A DNA stretch of 64,000 nt from Tetrahymena elliotti 4EA. Its lineage: Eukaryota; Ciliophora; Oligohymenophorea; Hymenostomatida; Tetrahymenidae. The notes beneath the pieces were generated by a model, which saw nothing but the letters and a program-made list of their open reading frames with translations, ran no database searches and was not told the origin of the DNA. The stretch spans positions 1,015,258-1,079,257 of the forward strand of contig JH720302.1 of NCBI GenBank assembly GCA_000231825.2, written 5' to 3'. The position numbers were made by a program, and so were the translations under genes. Positions 36,963 to 51,591 of the stretch are shown piece after piece (position 1 is the first letter of the stretch; each line of letters starts with the position of its first letter).

Positions 36963-38092
36963 CTTTTGATTTCTCCACGTGAAGTTTCATGTAGTTCTAA
37001 TTTATTATTATGGGCACATTTAAAATCGCATGCATCAATCAATTCTACTAATAAACTAATCTATATTCATACTTAAATAATTGAGGGCATTTAACGAATT
37101 TATTCCTGAGATGAAATTTGAATCTTCATCAAGTCAAGTAATGATTACACAAAAAACCCATTTTCCTTTTTAGGTTGTACTTGTTAGTTGTTATTTTTAT
37201 CTTAATCCATTTTCTAATTTGATTAATATATGAACAAATATTAAATTTTTGAAAAATTTTAGCTTAATTGCAAATATTTTAATAAATTTTATCTTTTTTA
37301 ACATTGATAAGAATAAACCAAACATAAATAATAGAGTAAAAGAAATTTCTAACCTACCTAAAAGATAAATAGTTAAATTATAAAAAATAATGAATCTGAT
37401 AAGGATTTCATTATCTATTTACTTTAAATAAAATGGTAATTCATTTATTTTAATAAAATTTGTATAGTATATTTAATTAAAAATTATATTAGAATATTTA
37501 ATTCCAAATTTTTATCAAAATAATATGGGGAGGGGATTATGGTATAAAGAGCTTTTTAAAAATAATATTATTTTCTAAGTAATGAAATTTCACAATTTTT
37601 ATTAAAATATTTTATTTCTGAGATACCCCCTGCTACTATAGAACGGTTAAAAAATAAAAAAGATTTATGGTGAAGATGATTATATAATTTACAAAACTTA
37701 AATTATCTTTAGAGAGAAAGGAGATTTATCAAAGTTAATTAGTATATTTTAGAATATTTTAATTAGTTTATTTATCCTAAAATTTTAAAATCAATTAGTT
37801 AATTAATAAAGAATATTTCATAAATTTAGAATAAATTAAATAGATTTAAATTAATAAAGCTTGATAAATTTTATCAATTTAAGAAAAATAATAGAATGAA
37901 TTCTTTTATCTTTTTGATAAATAAACAATAAAAAAAGCTATCTTTCTAATAATGAAATAGATGATTGTTGAGTATTAGAATAATAATGATTTTAGAATAA
38001 ATTATTGAGGAATAAATAGTATGGGAATGTTGATCAAGTTTAAACAAAATAATAATTAAATAGATTATACATAATAAAAGCAAGAGTTCAAA
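36963..38092. other. Intergenic upstream of the first SecA-like gene
   Basis: AT-rich; presumably contains the promoter of the gene starting at 38093. A GGGGAGGGG string near 37529 and a CCCCC string near 37626 are the only GC-rich features. Confidence 0.5.
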
Positions 38093-41000
38093 ATGCAAAA
38101 TTAGGTTTTCTAAAATTATAAAAGCTTTGACAGAGATGAGGCAGCTGAAATTCTTAAGCAGCTTTGTTGTGAAAATCAATTGTGCTTGGAAAATTTAAAA
38201 AAAATAAGGTTTATACAAAGAAAGCATGAGCTATAAATAGAAAATTTAGAAAAACTAGTAAAATAAGCAAACAAAGATAAAAACTGCCCTAAAAATATAA
38301 AGGAATTAATATGCTCAATAGTGTAGAAATCTATCTAATTGGGTTAAGTGAAAGATATTAAGATACTAGAATAGTTAGAAAAACATAGCATTAGTGAGGA
38401 AATGAAATCAACTTTGTAAAATGAAATCAACTAAAGAAAGAATATAAATAAAATCAAAAAAGCTAGTTTTAATTAAATGAATATAAAATTTTAAAATAAT
38501 TCTTTGACTAATTAACAATGCGATAAAGTAAAATAGTAACAAAAAGAAAAATAAAAAATAAAGTACAAAAACTTTGAAGAAAATTAGACTAAATTGGAAA
38601 TTAATTTTTCAAGCTTAAAAAATAAGAGCAAAAGCAAAATTCCTGATATTCCTCAGACAGTAAATAGTGATGGAGATTTATAAACTGGAACAAAGTTTAG
38701 CAGTAGCTATACTATTGCCAAAAATATTCTAAAAAAAGTTTAAGTTTATGATGAAAAACTAAATAAAAAATCAGAAGAGTATTTAGTTTAGTATCTTTAA
38801 GGGAAGTAAATAAATCTTTTAAAAGCTTTTTCTGAAAATTTGAATATGCTTTATAAATTTAGCGTTGATGATATTATTATAGATGCATTTTTGCATGTAT
38901 CTAGTAGAAAATTTAAAAGATAGATACTATCTTTTGAGGCTATTAAGTATATTCTAGAATTAATAAAAGATAAGTAAAACGTAAGACAAAAATATTTCAA
39001 ATAAAAAAGTTACTTAAATCTATTGGAATTAAATTTTTTTGAGAAAAAAACAATCTCATTTTACTGTGATCATCAAATAATAACACAAATTTTGAATCAC
39101 ATAAATAATCGAAATATTGTAAACTTAAGAGAGTTAGATATTTATATTGACTTATTTATTGAAAAGCTCAGAATTAAATCAATACAAATTATTTATGAGT
39201 AATGCTTATCTACAAATGGGATAATAGGAGAATAATAATTCAAATAAACCTTTATAAATGCAATTGAGCAGCGTTTAAATGATAGCGAAATTAAAATAGT
39301 TTATTTTGCCAATAAAATATTAAAGCTTTTAGATTAAAAGTAAGAAAAAAATTTTTTAATTTGTTTAGATTTACTAGAAAAAAATTATGAACCACTAGAA
39401 TAGATTACTTACATCAATGAATAGACTAAAGATTTCAATAAAGTTGTGGATCTATTCAATTTAGATGCAAGAAAAAGAATTATTTCACTCATAAAATAAA
39501 ATATATTTTTTGATGATGAAATTTATTTAGTTTGTATAGAAGTGATAAATAATTATCTATACCATCTTTCAACTTAATTAAGTGATGAAGAATTAGAAAT
39601 GCTAGTCGATGCATTAAAAACTAAAAGCTCAAGTAAAAACTTAGTTCCCGAAATTTTAAGATCAATTTTGATATGTTCTTAAAAAAGGTAGAATTTACCT
39701 TAACTTGTTGTTTAACATCTTTCAGATATCTACCAAACATCAGATGACAACATAAAGAATTAAATTATTGTAATTATTGGATTTATTTGTGAAAATTAGA
39801 TAATTCCAAATATGAATATCTTTCATCTTAAGCTTTTTGATCAAGGAGTAGTTATATTAGATGGTGATAATTTATAATACGAGTAAAGAACAGAAGAAAA
39901 TATTAATTTCCCAACAATTTCTGAAAAAGTTGTTAGTATTTTCTATATTTAAATGCTAAAAGGAAATTAATTAAAAGAGTATTCAATAAGATCAATTTTT
40001 GAAGTGCTTTAAAGCAGCGATATTGACCTACAACTCCAAGTTAAGTGCTTAAAAACATTAAATATATTTTCAAACAAATATGAATTAAGTGAAGTATATT
40101 TTGATAACTTATTTTCTTTAGTTGAAGATGAGATAATAGATGTTTGCATATACTCTAAAATGATTATTGCTAAGTAATTATATTAGAGAGTGGAGTAAAA
40201 GAAAAATATTTCATTGATATATATTAATATGCTGGACAAGATTTTTATTTCCGAGGAGATAGAAATGTTTAATCAATCTGAAATTAATTAATTAAATGAG
40301 CAAATAATTAAAGTTTTATTGTATGCTTTATTTTAATAGAATATCAATAACTTTGAAGAAAATATATACTAAATATTCAATTATGTCTTAAATTCCAACA
40401 CAAAATTAATGATATAAGAAGTTTTTGATATCTTAAATAAATTAATACAAAATAATTGTTAGATTTCTTATTATACAATTATGGCTTTGGAGAATCTACT
40501 AGATTTTAAGATATATAAAGAGCAGACACTTAACTTGTTTTAAAATTTAATATACAATGGTTAATCAGTTAGTGAAGAAGTATTAAAAGAGTTTTCAAAT
40601 AATTTGATTTATTCTAATGATATAAATTCAAGAAATAAATCATTTAACTTGCTTGATAAAGCAAATTCAAATCAAGATTTATCAGATTAACTATTTAATA
40701 ATTTAGAAATATAAAGAGCTAGTATGGTAATTATAGGAACAATCAAAGATAACAAAGATTAAGCTATTTCATTCTTAGAAAAATAATCTTCTCATGAAAA
40801 TTAAATAATGCCAGTAGATGCTTTAGAGGCACTTTAAGAGAATTTGTCTGATTAAAAAGTGCTAAATATACTTGAAAATATATCATAGTAATAATAAAAT
40901 ATACCAATAAAAATAAATTTAAATTTAATAAATTAGTTTGAACCTTCAAACTAAGATGAAACTTAAAGATAAATTCTTAGAATTATAAGGAACATGGTGT

Positions 41001-44000
41001 AAAAGAACTATGAAATAAATGTGCATTTGGTTTATAAATTAGAGTATTGTTTTAATTACAATTTATACAATGAAGAATGTTTAGATATTTTGAATTTGCT
41101 AGCTTAGAGAGAAGAAACTCTTACAGATACCTTTATTGATAGCTTATGTTTATAATTTATTAAATATAACAAAAATGATTAGAGAATCTAGCTCTTTTAA
41201 TTAATTCATTTGCTATTTAACAGTAAAAAGTACCCCAAAAAAAAATTTGTCAAAGTATACACAGAAGCAGTTACAGACATTGAAGATACAATATTTGAAT
41301 AAGCTTTAGATGTCTTTGAATAAATTGTAGGTTACATAGGAATGGAATAGTAAGAATGTTTAGATGAGATATTTAAAAGAATATTTGACAAAAAAACAAG
41401 TGATAAAATAAAATAAAAAGGTATTTCAATATTAAACCAATTTTCTATTTACATTGATGGAGAAAAGGAGTTATAAATATAATTATTTAATTTAGAGAAC
41501 TTAAAAAAATTAGATTAATTTTTAGATTGCCTTGAAAAAAAAGAAAGCTTATATTTATAAGAAGAAAATTTTTTATCTTTAAGCAACATAATGGATTAAA
41601 GTAGATTAAATTAAATAAGGGTTGCTTAAATTCTTATTAAATGCTAAAATTAAAAAGATATTCCTTCATATTTGGTCAATAAAATTGCATAATTATATGG
41701 AAACACAACACAAAACTAACTTTAAATTATCTGTTTTGATTTTTTAAAGAGTTTTACAAGAAATGGATTTTCGTTAAGTTAATAGGCTATTTATTCAATT
41801 TAAATTAGAGGTAATTTTGATGACCTTTCAAGTTTAAAAATGATTAGCCAATAAAATTATGAATTTTACAATAGTTTTTCTCTTGAAGAAAAAATTAAAA
41901 ATGTACAAAACTAATTAAACTTATAAAATCTGTATGAAGAAATTTTAAAAGAGCTTGATAGAGGCTAGCAATTTAATTTAAATTTAAATTAGTAAATTAT
42001 TTCAATTATTGCATATTAATTTGAGGAAAATCTCTTGAATTGGACCAATCTTAAAATTTGTGCTAAAATTTTCTGCAACTTTATGATAAAGAAACATGAG
42101 TACAAATTCGATTAAGTAATCACAAAAGCTATTGAAAAATGTATTATTAATTTTTAAAAATAACACTCTGATATCATCTAGGGATATGTTCACATCATTA
42201 GAACTAAAAATTATATTGAGTTAGACACTACAATAAGTAAATTATAAGATCTATATTTAAATAATAATTATCAGCTAGACATAAGCCTGCAAATTATTAA
42301 ATGTATTATTGAAGCTATGTAGATTATAAATCAATATAATGAGAAACATTAATTAATTTTTGAAAAAGGTTTCAATAGTAATCATATTTAATTAAAATAT
42401 TATTCTTTTAAAGGTCTTAGAATTCTTTACTAAGCTGGTTTAAAATCTTCTGAGTTTCTAAAATGGTGTTCCCTTTATGTAGCTAATTAGGCTGACACGG
42501 AGCTTAGTTTAGATAGCAAATAACTTGATTTACTTGAAACTATCAGTTCTTTAAAATTTTGCAGTAAACAAACTTTAACTTATCAAAATAATAAAGACTT
42601 CTAAGTAAAATTAATCATGGAAAATATATTTAGCACATATAAAATGAATGATGAACAGAAAAGCCATATTGAAAAAGATATAAAAAATTTATAATAGAGA
42701 GAAATCAGTCAAAAAAAAGGAAGCTTTTTTAATTTGATATAAAGCCTAAATAATGATATAAATTCTTTAACCTTTGAATAGTTTAGAGATTTACTAACAA
42801 TTTTGAATGAAATTGCTGATTTTGAAAAATCAGATTATGTTATTTAAGAGAGATAAGATTATTATAGCTATTTTTAGTAATTATTCATTAAATAGTAGCT
42901 CAAAAAGTTGATTAAATAGGAGTATTCTAGCAATTATTATGAAAAAATAACATTAGAAATCATTAAAACACTTGGCTATTAATTAGTTAAAAATATTCTT
43001 TCAGTAGTTAAATAATTTGCAAATGATTAAGAATTCGAAGATCTATTTAGATTTTTATCTTGTAATCCTTAAATAAAAATACAAGATATTCAATAAAAGT
43101 AATAAAGTGTTGAATCTTTAAAATAATCATTATAAATTATTTTGTTAAAGAAATAAGTGACTTTCAGTGGTTGGGAAAATATCTTTGTAAATCTTCTCAA
43201 AAGAGGTTTCTCTTATAATCAGTTAAATTAAATTTTAAAATATTTAACTTAAAAGCAAGGAAAACAATAAATTGTTGAAAGTATTTTGATTGAAGTTTTC
43301 AGAATGATAGATGATTATGATTTTAAGAATGAATAATTCAATTAAATATTATAAATTTTGAATAACGAGCCCGTAGAGCTTTGGATATAAAAAATGCATA
43401 AAAAAGTAATCTAAAATAATTTCAATAGATCAAATTAAAAGTAAGACTATGAAATAATTCAAGAACTTGCTTATAACAACCCTGATAATGGTAATGTTTT
43501 TAATCTTACATCAAATAATAGGATTTCTCATCTAATAAAACAAGTAAGAGATGAATAACTATAAAGTAATCTGAGTGATTTTATGTATAAAAATTTTCCA
43601 GAATTTATTTCAAACAAACTTTTCGTTTCAGAAAAACCTATACAATAATGGGAAAATTGCAACATTTAAAGATGGTCTCAAAGAGTAAAATCAAACTAAC
43701 AAAATATAGAAGATGATTAGTTTCTTGTAGAAGCTTTAGCTGTAATAAATCGTGCTATTTACTTAAATTACAATCATTTTAAACTATCTTGTACATAAAT
43801 AACAAGTTGTATTTTGTTTTTTAGAAAGGATAAAGAAAAGGGATTATTACTTTAAATAGCAACTGGTGAAGGTAAATCTATCATAATATGTGTAATTACT
43901 ATAATTTAAGTATTACTCGGCTAAAAGGTTGACATAGTTACCACTTCCCCTGTTCTTGCAGAGAGAGATGTTTTGGATAAAAAATAAATCTATGAAGCAT

Positions 44001-47000
44001 TTTAAATTTCTGTTGGATGTAATGTAGATAATAAAATTTATAATTATGGAGTTAAATAATGCTACAACTAAGATGTTGTTTATGGAGATATAGATTAATA
44101 CAAGTTTGATTATTTAAGAGATAATTTTAGTGGCTTAGGTACTTTAGGAAATAGGACTCAATAAGTTGTAATAGTAGATGAGGTAGATAGTATTACCATT
44201 GACGAATCTACAAAAATTGCTAGACTCAGCTCAAGTTATCCAGGGATGGATTTGTTTTAGCATTTTATATTCTTTATAAATATGAGGCATCAATATTTAG
44301 TTTCAAATATAATAACAGTAAAAGGTGAATTATATTTATTGGATCAAGAATCAATTTAATAAAAAATGGATTAAATGAATGGCGATCCCTAGAAAGATTT
44401 CAATAATCTAATTATGGATTACATTAATAAGGGAAGAAAAAGCATGGATGAAATAAGTACTAAGATAGAGGGTGATGTTTACGCCTATTTAAAAAATGAT
44501 ATCATAAGTTATATTGAATATTTAATAGCGAAAAAAGTATTGTTGTTACCTAATAATCTAGTTAATTTTAAGTAAACTTAGCTTTCTAAATGGGTTGATA
44601 GTCTTTTGAATAGTTATAAATATGAAGAAAATGTTGATTTTATAGTTTCTAATGGAGTTTTAAAACCTTTGGACTACAATACTGGTGTAATATAAAACCA
44701 AACAAGTTATGGTGATGGGCTACATTAAATATTATAGTTAAAATATAATATAGAAGTTTCTACCTAAAGTATAACAACAAATTTCATATCTAACTTCAGT
44801 TATCTGAAAAAGTACAAAAATAATATTTATGGATTAACTGGAACACTTGGTTCAAATAATTCAAGAAATTTTATTAAAGAAATGTATAATGTGGATTTAG
44901 TAAATATTCCTACAACCTATCATAAAAATTATATAAAACTTCCAGATATGTTTATAGATAATTATGATTCTTGGAATAAATATATTTGCCAGGAAGCTGT
45001 TAGAGAAGCTAGAAAAAATAGGGGTATTCTGATTATTTGTGAGAATATTAAAATTACAAATGATATCCATGCTGAAATTAAAAATATTTATAATGCTTAG
45101 AAATTAATACTCTATAATTTAAATCAAACAGACTAAGAAAAGTAAATACAATAAATAATAGAAGGATAAATTATAATCTCAACAAATTTATCAATTAGAG
45201 GTGTTGATATAAAAACAAGTCAGCAAATTGAAAAAAATGGAGGTTTACATGTAATATTAACATACAAACCTATTAATTAACGTATTGAGTTTCAAGGATT
45301 AGGAAGGACAGCTAGATTTGGTAGAAGAGGGACATCAAGATTAATAATTAATTCAGAGAAATTTAAATAATTAGGTATTGAAAGCTGTCAAGCTATTAAT
45401 TCAAAAGTAAATGAATTAGAAAATTATTAACTAATTGAAAACTAGAAATAGATTGAATTTATTTATCAAAAAGATGAATTACTTGCTGATTTTTGTTTAT
45501 TGTTGAATAAGCTTAGATCCATATTACGTCCAAAAAATAATAATCGAAATTATTTTATACCCACATTCTTTGAGTAATGTGTTATCTCTTCTGTGGAAGA
45601 GTAATGGGAATAGTTTCTTAGAAATACAGATTAATCTAATACTAGTTCAGATGAATTTAAAAAATAATATAAATCTTTCAAAAAATATTTATTAAATCAA
45701 TTTGAAACCAAAAAATTTAGTGAGATAATAAAAAATCCCTATTATTTAGTTTAAATTGGTTTTGATATTTTGGTAAATAAAAATAAATGTTATAACACTA
45801 ATGAAGATCAAGAATTTTTCTTTGAAAAAGCATATTAAAGTGATAATTATTGTTGCCCATAAGCTAGTATTGGGATGGGTCTAAATATTATCTAAAAATT
45901 CAAAAATTAGTTATTAGAAACAAATAGAAAAAATAATATAATAGAGTAATTTGAAAGAGGCTTAAAAGCAATTCAAGATGAATAGGTTTTGCTGGAGTTA
46001 GTTAACTAAAATTTAGAAGCAGAAGAAGAATAAGGTATTACATATTAATACAAATAAATTTAGAATAAATAAAAACTTTTAGCTTATTTTGCTAAAAATG
46101 TTGAAGATGGATTGAGAAAGGTGAAATGTTCCATGCGCTTTATTGATATTACTGCAAACAAAAATTTACATTTTGAAAAATAAACTAGTATGTTTTTTGA
46201 AATCCAAAAAGATTATGATCGCAACTAAATACACTAAATTGTATAAGAATATGATAAATTTAGCGTAACTTTTAATGATCTAATTGCATACTAAGATATT
46301 TTTACTCAAGATTAAGCTATTGATTTGATTAAAGATATCAAAAAATAATTAAATAAAACAAAATTTAATATTAACTTAAAAAATATTGATCCATAGATTA
46401 TCTAATCTATATTGAATCCTCATATAGAAAACAATGAATTAAATAAATAATAAGCTCTAGATCTGATAAATCTATTTATGGAATAGTAATAAAAAGGTAA
46501 AGAAAATTAACAAAAAGTTGATTTAACTATTAATTCATTACACCAATAAAAAGAAATTTGTAATTTAACTTTGCAAGAAGCATATAATAAAATAAAGCTT
46601 AATGAAGGATTACCATATTTAGAAGGTTGTTTTTGGTTTTTTGAAAAAATAGCAAATATATTTGTTATGTTATTAGAGTGGTGTGATGCTATATCATTTC
46701 TTTATTAAATAATTAAATATATACTTTATATCATAAAGTTTTATAATCCAAAATCAATAGAACGGATATTAAATATAGCTATAACTTTAGAAAGAACAAT
46801 AGTTAAATACATTAACCATAAAAGAACAGGTTAAGATTAGTTGTATAATTTGAGACTTTTAAATTAAAATAAAAATCATATGATCCTTTTTGATATAGTT
46901 GTTAAAAATTCAAAAAAAGTAATAATTGAATATCTTTAACTTAATCAAGATAATATTCAAAAAATTTTAAAATATAATTCAGCTTAATTTTATGATATAT

Positions 47001-49990
47001 AGATAATAGGATCAAAAAATGAAATTCTAAACTTAATTAATTCAAATAGGTTTGAGAATTTACAACTTAAGTATTTACCCTCTTCAGACTCAAAATAATA
47101 TAAATTTATTTAATTTAGATAAGATGAGCTAATCAATCAAATTAATTAATTCTAGAATGATAGCATTTGTGTACTAATAGAGAATATAGAATATCAAACT
47201 TTAACACATGTTATAGAACAAAGCTCTAACTTAAAATATGATTTGAAATGCAGAGATGCCAACATACAATATTTACTTGGTTCAATTAAAAATTATATCT
47301 TCAATATGAGTTTTACAGAGATGGATAACAAAACTGCTGAAAATCTTATAAAGATTTTGAGAAAAGAAAATATTGATTTTAGCACAACTATTACATAGTT
47401 GTGTAAGGATGACATGAAAAAACTAGATCAAATTCAAATAAAGTAGGAAAGTATTTAAATTAATGAAATTTAGCCTATAGAAAAATAATAATTAGACTTT
47501 AATACAACAGATACCATTTAATAAGAATTAAAAGATAGAGGTTATCAATATATCTTCAAGTTAGAAGAGATAGACCTCATTCCTAAATTTTCCATAATTT
47601 GTATTTTAATATGCGCAGCAATTTAATTTATTGTTGGATTTTATTTTAGCTTTGTAGATCCCATGATAGCTTTCAGTATTATTATGGAAGGTGTAATTGA
47701 TTTATATACAGCTTATTAAGTCTATAATTAAAGAAAATTTTGTTGGAAATAGTATTTACTAAATAAATCATTAGCTGTAGTAGCTGATATAGCCAGTAGA
47801 GGATTAAATAAAGTTTTTAAAGTTTTTACACCAAAAAAATTATTTTTAAGATCATTGATACCAACTGTTTGTAATTTAGGAAATTCTTATTTACAAGAAA
47901 AAACTAGTACTTATATTAGAGAGAGTATTTAAAAATACATTAAAAAATTGCTTGAAGAGGAATTCTAAAATCCAAATTTATAATATTTACTAATTAAAAT
48001 GTTAGCTGTAGATGCAATAGATAAAAAAGATAAATATAAAATAAAAATTAATTAAATTCTTGAAAAGATAAAGACTTCTGATTAAAATTTATTACTATTA
48101 AATTAGATAGGCCAAGAAATAACTTTAAAGCTAGGATCCAATCCTAAATTATTAGAAAATCGTTATATAACAGGCTTAGTGATCTTTCAAACAATATCAG
48201 GAATTTTCTAAATTTATTCAGTTAAAAATAAAGTAATGTCTTAATTTGTTAAGGAACTTATATAAATAGATAGTTGTTACTTAACAGTAATTAACTTATT
48301 ATAAAAATTGAATATTGGGTTTTAGGAATCACGAATAATATCAGAATCTTTTCAGAAAGAAAAACTTTTTGAAAATTAAAATATTTTAAATGACAATATG
48401 ATTTTTTAGAAAATTAATTTTAATAAGATTAGTAGAGAAACAATAAGTCACTTAGGTTTTCCAGTCCACGAATAAGCTATTATTTAATTTTTTTCTAAAT
48501 TAGATAAAACTTAATAAAAATTTGGCAAAGAAGATCTGAACTATTTGATAAATAATTTATCTAAAATTATTTCAGATAGAATTACTCAAGTAGTATAAAC
48601 TAATTTGCTTAGTTTTTCAATTCCTTAGAATAAGATTTCAAATCATTTTCCAAAAACAAAAGATTTTTAAAGATATGCTTTTGATTTTCATTTGAGTGTT
48701 CTTTCTACTTCTGAGCTAGAATCTGTTTTCTTATTATTTAAAAATGCTACTCAAAAAGTTTCTGAGTTTGTTCTAAGCAATATTATTCCAAGCATTAGTA
48801 TTATCAAAAATTAATACCAAAAAATATATTTTTGTTATAGAGAATATAAAAAAATCAAAAAATTTTGGGAGTTATTTTAATTTAAATCTATTATTACTAT
48901 GCTTCTAATAATGATAATTTTTGAGTAGTTTAAATATTTTTGGTTATTTTAGATGATATTAATAAAATATATAATGAAACTTGTCCTTTGTAAAATCTTT
49001 TTTAAGAAGCTTTACAATTTTTTACATCAAACAAATTTAAAGAGGCAATTAGAAAAATGTATCAATGAAATAAATCACTTAATTAAGAAAAATATTGCTA
49101 AAGTTAAACTTATTTTATTTATTACTCAGGAATTTGAATATATATCAATATTATTCAAAAAGGAGATTAATTAAGATGAAGATTAGAAAGAATAGATAAT
49201 AGTTAAAGAGAAAATTAAATTTTTATATTGCTATTTAGTATTTAAGATTTTAGAGTTTTTAATACCATACTATGATTATATTTACAACCAAATTTAACTT
49301 ATGAGTCTAGTAATACTATTAATAATGATTGTATTGGTATATTTTAAATTATTATGATTAGTAAGTATTTATTTTCATTTTAAATAGTACTTTATAAAAA
49401 TATAAATTTGCAAATAAATTAAATATTATCATCAAAATTAATTGATAGAAAGATTTGAGACCTATTTTCTATTTTAAAATTTAGAAAATTTTTTTTAATT
49501 TGAGAAAATTAATATCATCAAATTAATAAATAATCCAAAAATTGTATTAAATATCACAATTTGTAGTAATGCACTTGGTGATATTTTACTATTTGGATTA
49601 GCAAATTTAAAGCTATAAATTCACTAATCTTTAGTTAAAAATAGCTTGATTTTAAATTAGGTTTTGCAATAATTATTTTAATTTTTATTTTATATCTTAT
49701 TTAGAAATCAATATGGATTATATTTTATGAATATTTTATCAATTTTTTAGATATCTGGCATCTGTTTTAACTATTATTCATTATTGGCTAATCTCTCACT
49801 TACTTATTAAGCATTCAATTTTTACCTCTTGAAACATCAACTACAGTATCAAGAAAAACTTAAGAATTTTTTTTTTGTCATCTGCTTCTTGAATATTCTA
49901 TTATTAAAATCCTTTTCAACATATTAAAAATCAAGGTTATTATAGTCCGTTTTGGATAAGTTTCTGACTATTAGAGATAAAGTTCTATGA
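38093..49990 (+). CDS. Giant SecA-type DEAD motor with helical repeats and membrane tail, paralogue 1
   Basis: Exons 38093-49336 and 49388-49990; about 3,948 aa. The start is fixed by alignment with paralogue 2 (MQNQVFQNYKSFDRDEA against MESQPYEKYQCFDKQEA). Residues 1-1,900 are helical, with HEAT/ARM-like stretches. Then comes a SecA-type motor: ATGEGKS (1923-1929), SPVLAERD, VVYGDIDQYKFDYLRDN, DEVD (2029-2032), LTGTLGS, NLSIRG and QGLGRTARFGRRG (about 2401-2413). These follow SecA motif order; the YGT..FDYLRDN and DEVDSI strings distinguish it from ordinary DEAD helicases. A hydrophobic pair lies at about 3165-3200 and several membrane helices in the last 350 residues, many in exon 2. SecA uses ATP to push unfolded proteins through membrane channels; that role here is inference. 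There is no obvious N-terminal signal or plastid transit peptide. Confidence 0.85.
49337..49387 (+). other. 51-nt intron hiding the tail of SecA-like paralogue 1
   Basis: GTATAT..TTTAAATAG, 51 nt (17 codons). It contains the TGA (49355-49357) that would otherwise end the protein. The frame is open on both sides in the same phase for 3,748 codons before and 200 after, which is the evidence for splicing. A donor six bases upstream (49331) would also keep the frame. Confidence 0.65.
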
Positions 49991-50217
49991 AAAGCAAACA
50001 CAATATTCATTTAAACGGCTCAGAATAAGGGTTAGTGAGTTGGGGGTTTACTTTTTATCTTCCTTTTATTATATAGTTTCTTATGAATTTATTGAAAATG
50101 TGCTCACTTTTTTATTAAATTATGTTAACAACAAACAAAATCAAAGAAAATATCTTTTTTTAAGCAATATATATTACTTTATTTAAACATACTATACTCA
50201 TTAAAGTAGAAGATAAT
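49991..50217. other. Spacer between SecA-like gene and transposase remnant
   Basis: Includes a G-rich patch (GGGTTAGTGAGTTGGGGG near 50030-50047). I looked for terminal inverted repeats matching the far side of the transposase remnant and found none that I trust. Confidence 0.4.
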
Positions 50218-51591
50218 CTCAGTTTAGGAAGAAGAGTATGCATCGCTTCGAATAAAGCCAAAAAATTTTAATTTTAAACATAGCGTGGTAAATTTATTGA
50301 AGCAAGAGATCGTTAATGGATATTAAGAACATATTATGTTTTTTAAAGCTAAAGTTTAGATAGGAATTAAGATCATACTCAAATAGTAAATCTTATTTTA
50401 AATATTTCTTGTTGTAACGAAGATACTGTTAAATAAATTATAGAGGACGACTCTTATGAAGTAGAAGACTAAAAAGGGCATTCTAGCCATAAGAAAATTG
50501 GAGATGAATTTGAGTCAGAAGTTAAAGATTTAGTTATAAGAAATTTGAACGACGATCTTGATAGAGGAGTACTTGTTTGCTCAAAAGATGCCAGATCTTA
50601 GTTAAAAAATGCAAAAAACTTAAGCTTATCCAAGACAGTTTTGTTAGATTATCTTAAAAACTGGGGTATTAGCTGGAGGAGACTTGAAATTGATGAGTAT
50701 AGGAAGGCAAAAGGTGAGGTAATTCTCTTAAAATGGAATTTTTAAAAAATATGGTTGATGAGATAGTAAATTACAACCATCAAAGAAAATGCAAGTGTCC
50801 TGTTTAAAAATAGTTTGTTTTTTTGGTTGAATCCTACATCCATGAACATAATGTGTCACAGTATGGTCTTACTCTTAATCACTACCCACTACAAATACCT
50901 TCTTGGTAAGGGTAGAAGAATTTTAATTGCAGCAGCTATTACAGAAAATGGGTGGTTAGTCACAAATTTAAATCTTAGTAATTGGAAATTAAATATGGTA
51001 TTTATGAAAATAGATCAATCTGCTGCTGGATTGCTAATGTTGTAATGTTGGAGGTGAATACCATTTGAATTTTAACTCTCAGAACTTTTTATCTTATTTT
51101 GAGGATTGTATTTTACCACATTTAACATACCCTTAGATAATTATTCTAGATAGGGCTAGGTATCACATCCTCATAATGCAAGGAAAGAACAATTGAAAAC
51201 TTGGCTAGCAGAAAATAATATCAAATACAAAAACTATGCTCTATGTAATTGGAAACCTCCCTTATCAATAATTGAATAAATGGCATAAGAGCATGGCTAA
51301 AAATGGTTTTTGCCCCTGCACAAAGTATTATTTCTTCCCCCTTACCACCCAGAATATAATGCAATTGAATTTGCATGGAGTTAAGTTAAAAATCATATTG
51401 GAGAGAATCCAATTTATTCAATAAATGAATTAATAGATAAAGTATTATTAAGCTCATTATTGAATTTTAATTCTGTAAAAGCAAAGAATACAATTAACCA
51501 CATTCTACATAAAATCAGATATTATTTTTAATAAGAAATTGATGATCAAGAGTTAGATTAAAGACTGTAAGACAACTATACAAACAATTGA
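50218..51591 (+). pseudogene. Tc1/IS630-like DDE transposase, frameshifted and catalytically dead
   Basis: In one frame (50260-50800) lies an N-terminal part typical of these elements (RGKFIEARDRQWILRTYYV, then a KTVLLDYLKNWGISWRRLE helix-turn-helix-like region). The DDE core is scattered over three frames. VFLVESYIHEHNVSQYG (50817 onward) is where family members have LDES, but the Asp codon has become GTT (Val). GKGRRILIAAAITENGW follows in a second frame, then IIILDRARYH (second Asp kept) in a third, and finally LPPYHPEYNAIEFAW (Glu kept) to TGA at 51589-51591. At least three frameshifts and the lost Asp make it inactive. The DDE_3-type motif set identifies the IS630/Tc1/mariner superfamily. 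It lies exactly between the two SecA-like paralogues. Confidence 0.8.

Noticed and set aside
37946..38179. 77-codon minus frame overlapping the start of the first SecA-like gene
   Set aside because: Opposite-strand shadow of the conserved N-terminal coding sequence shared by both paralogues.
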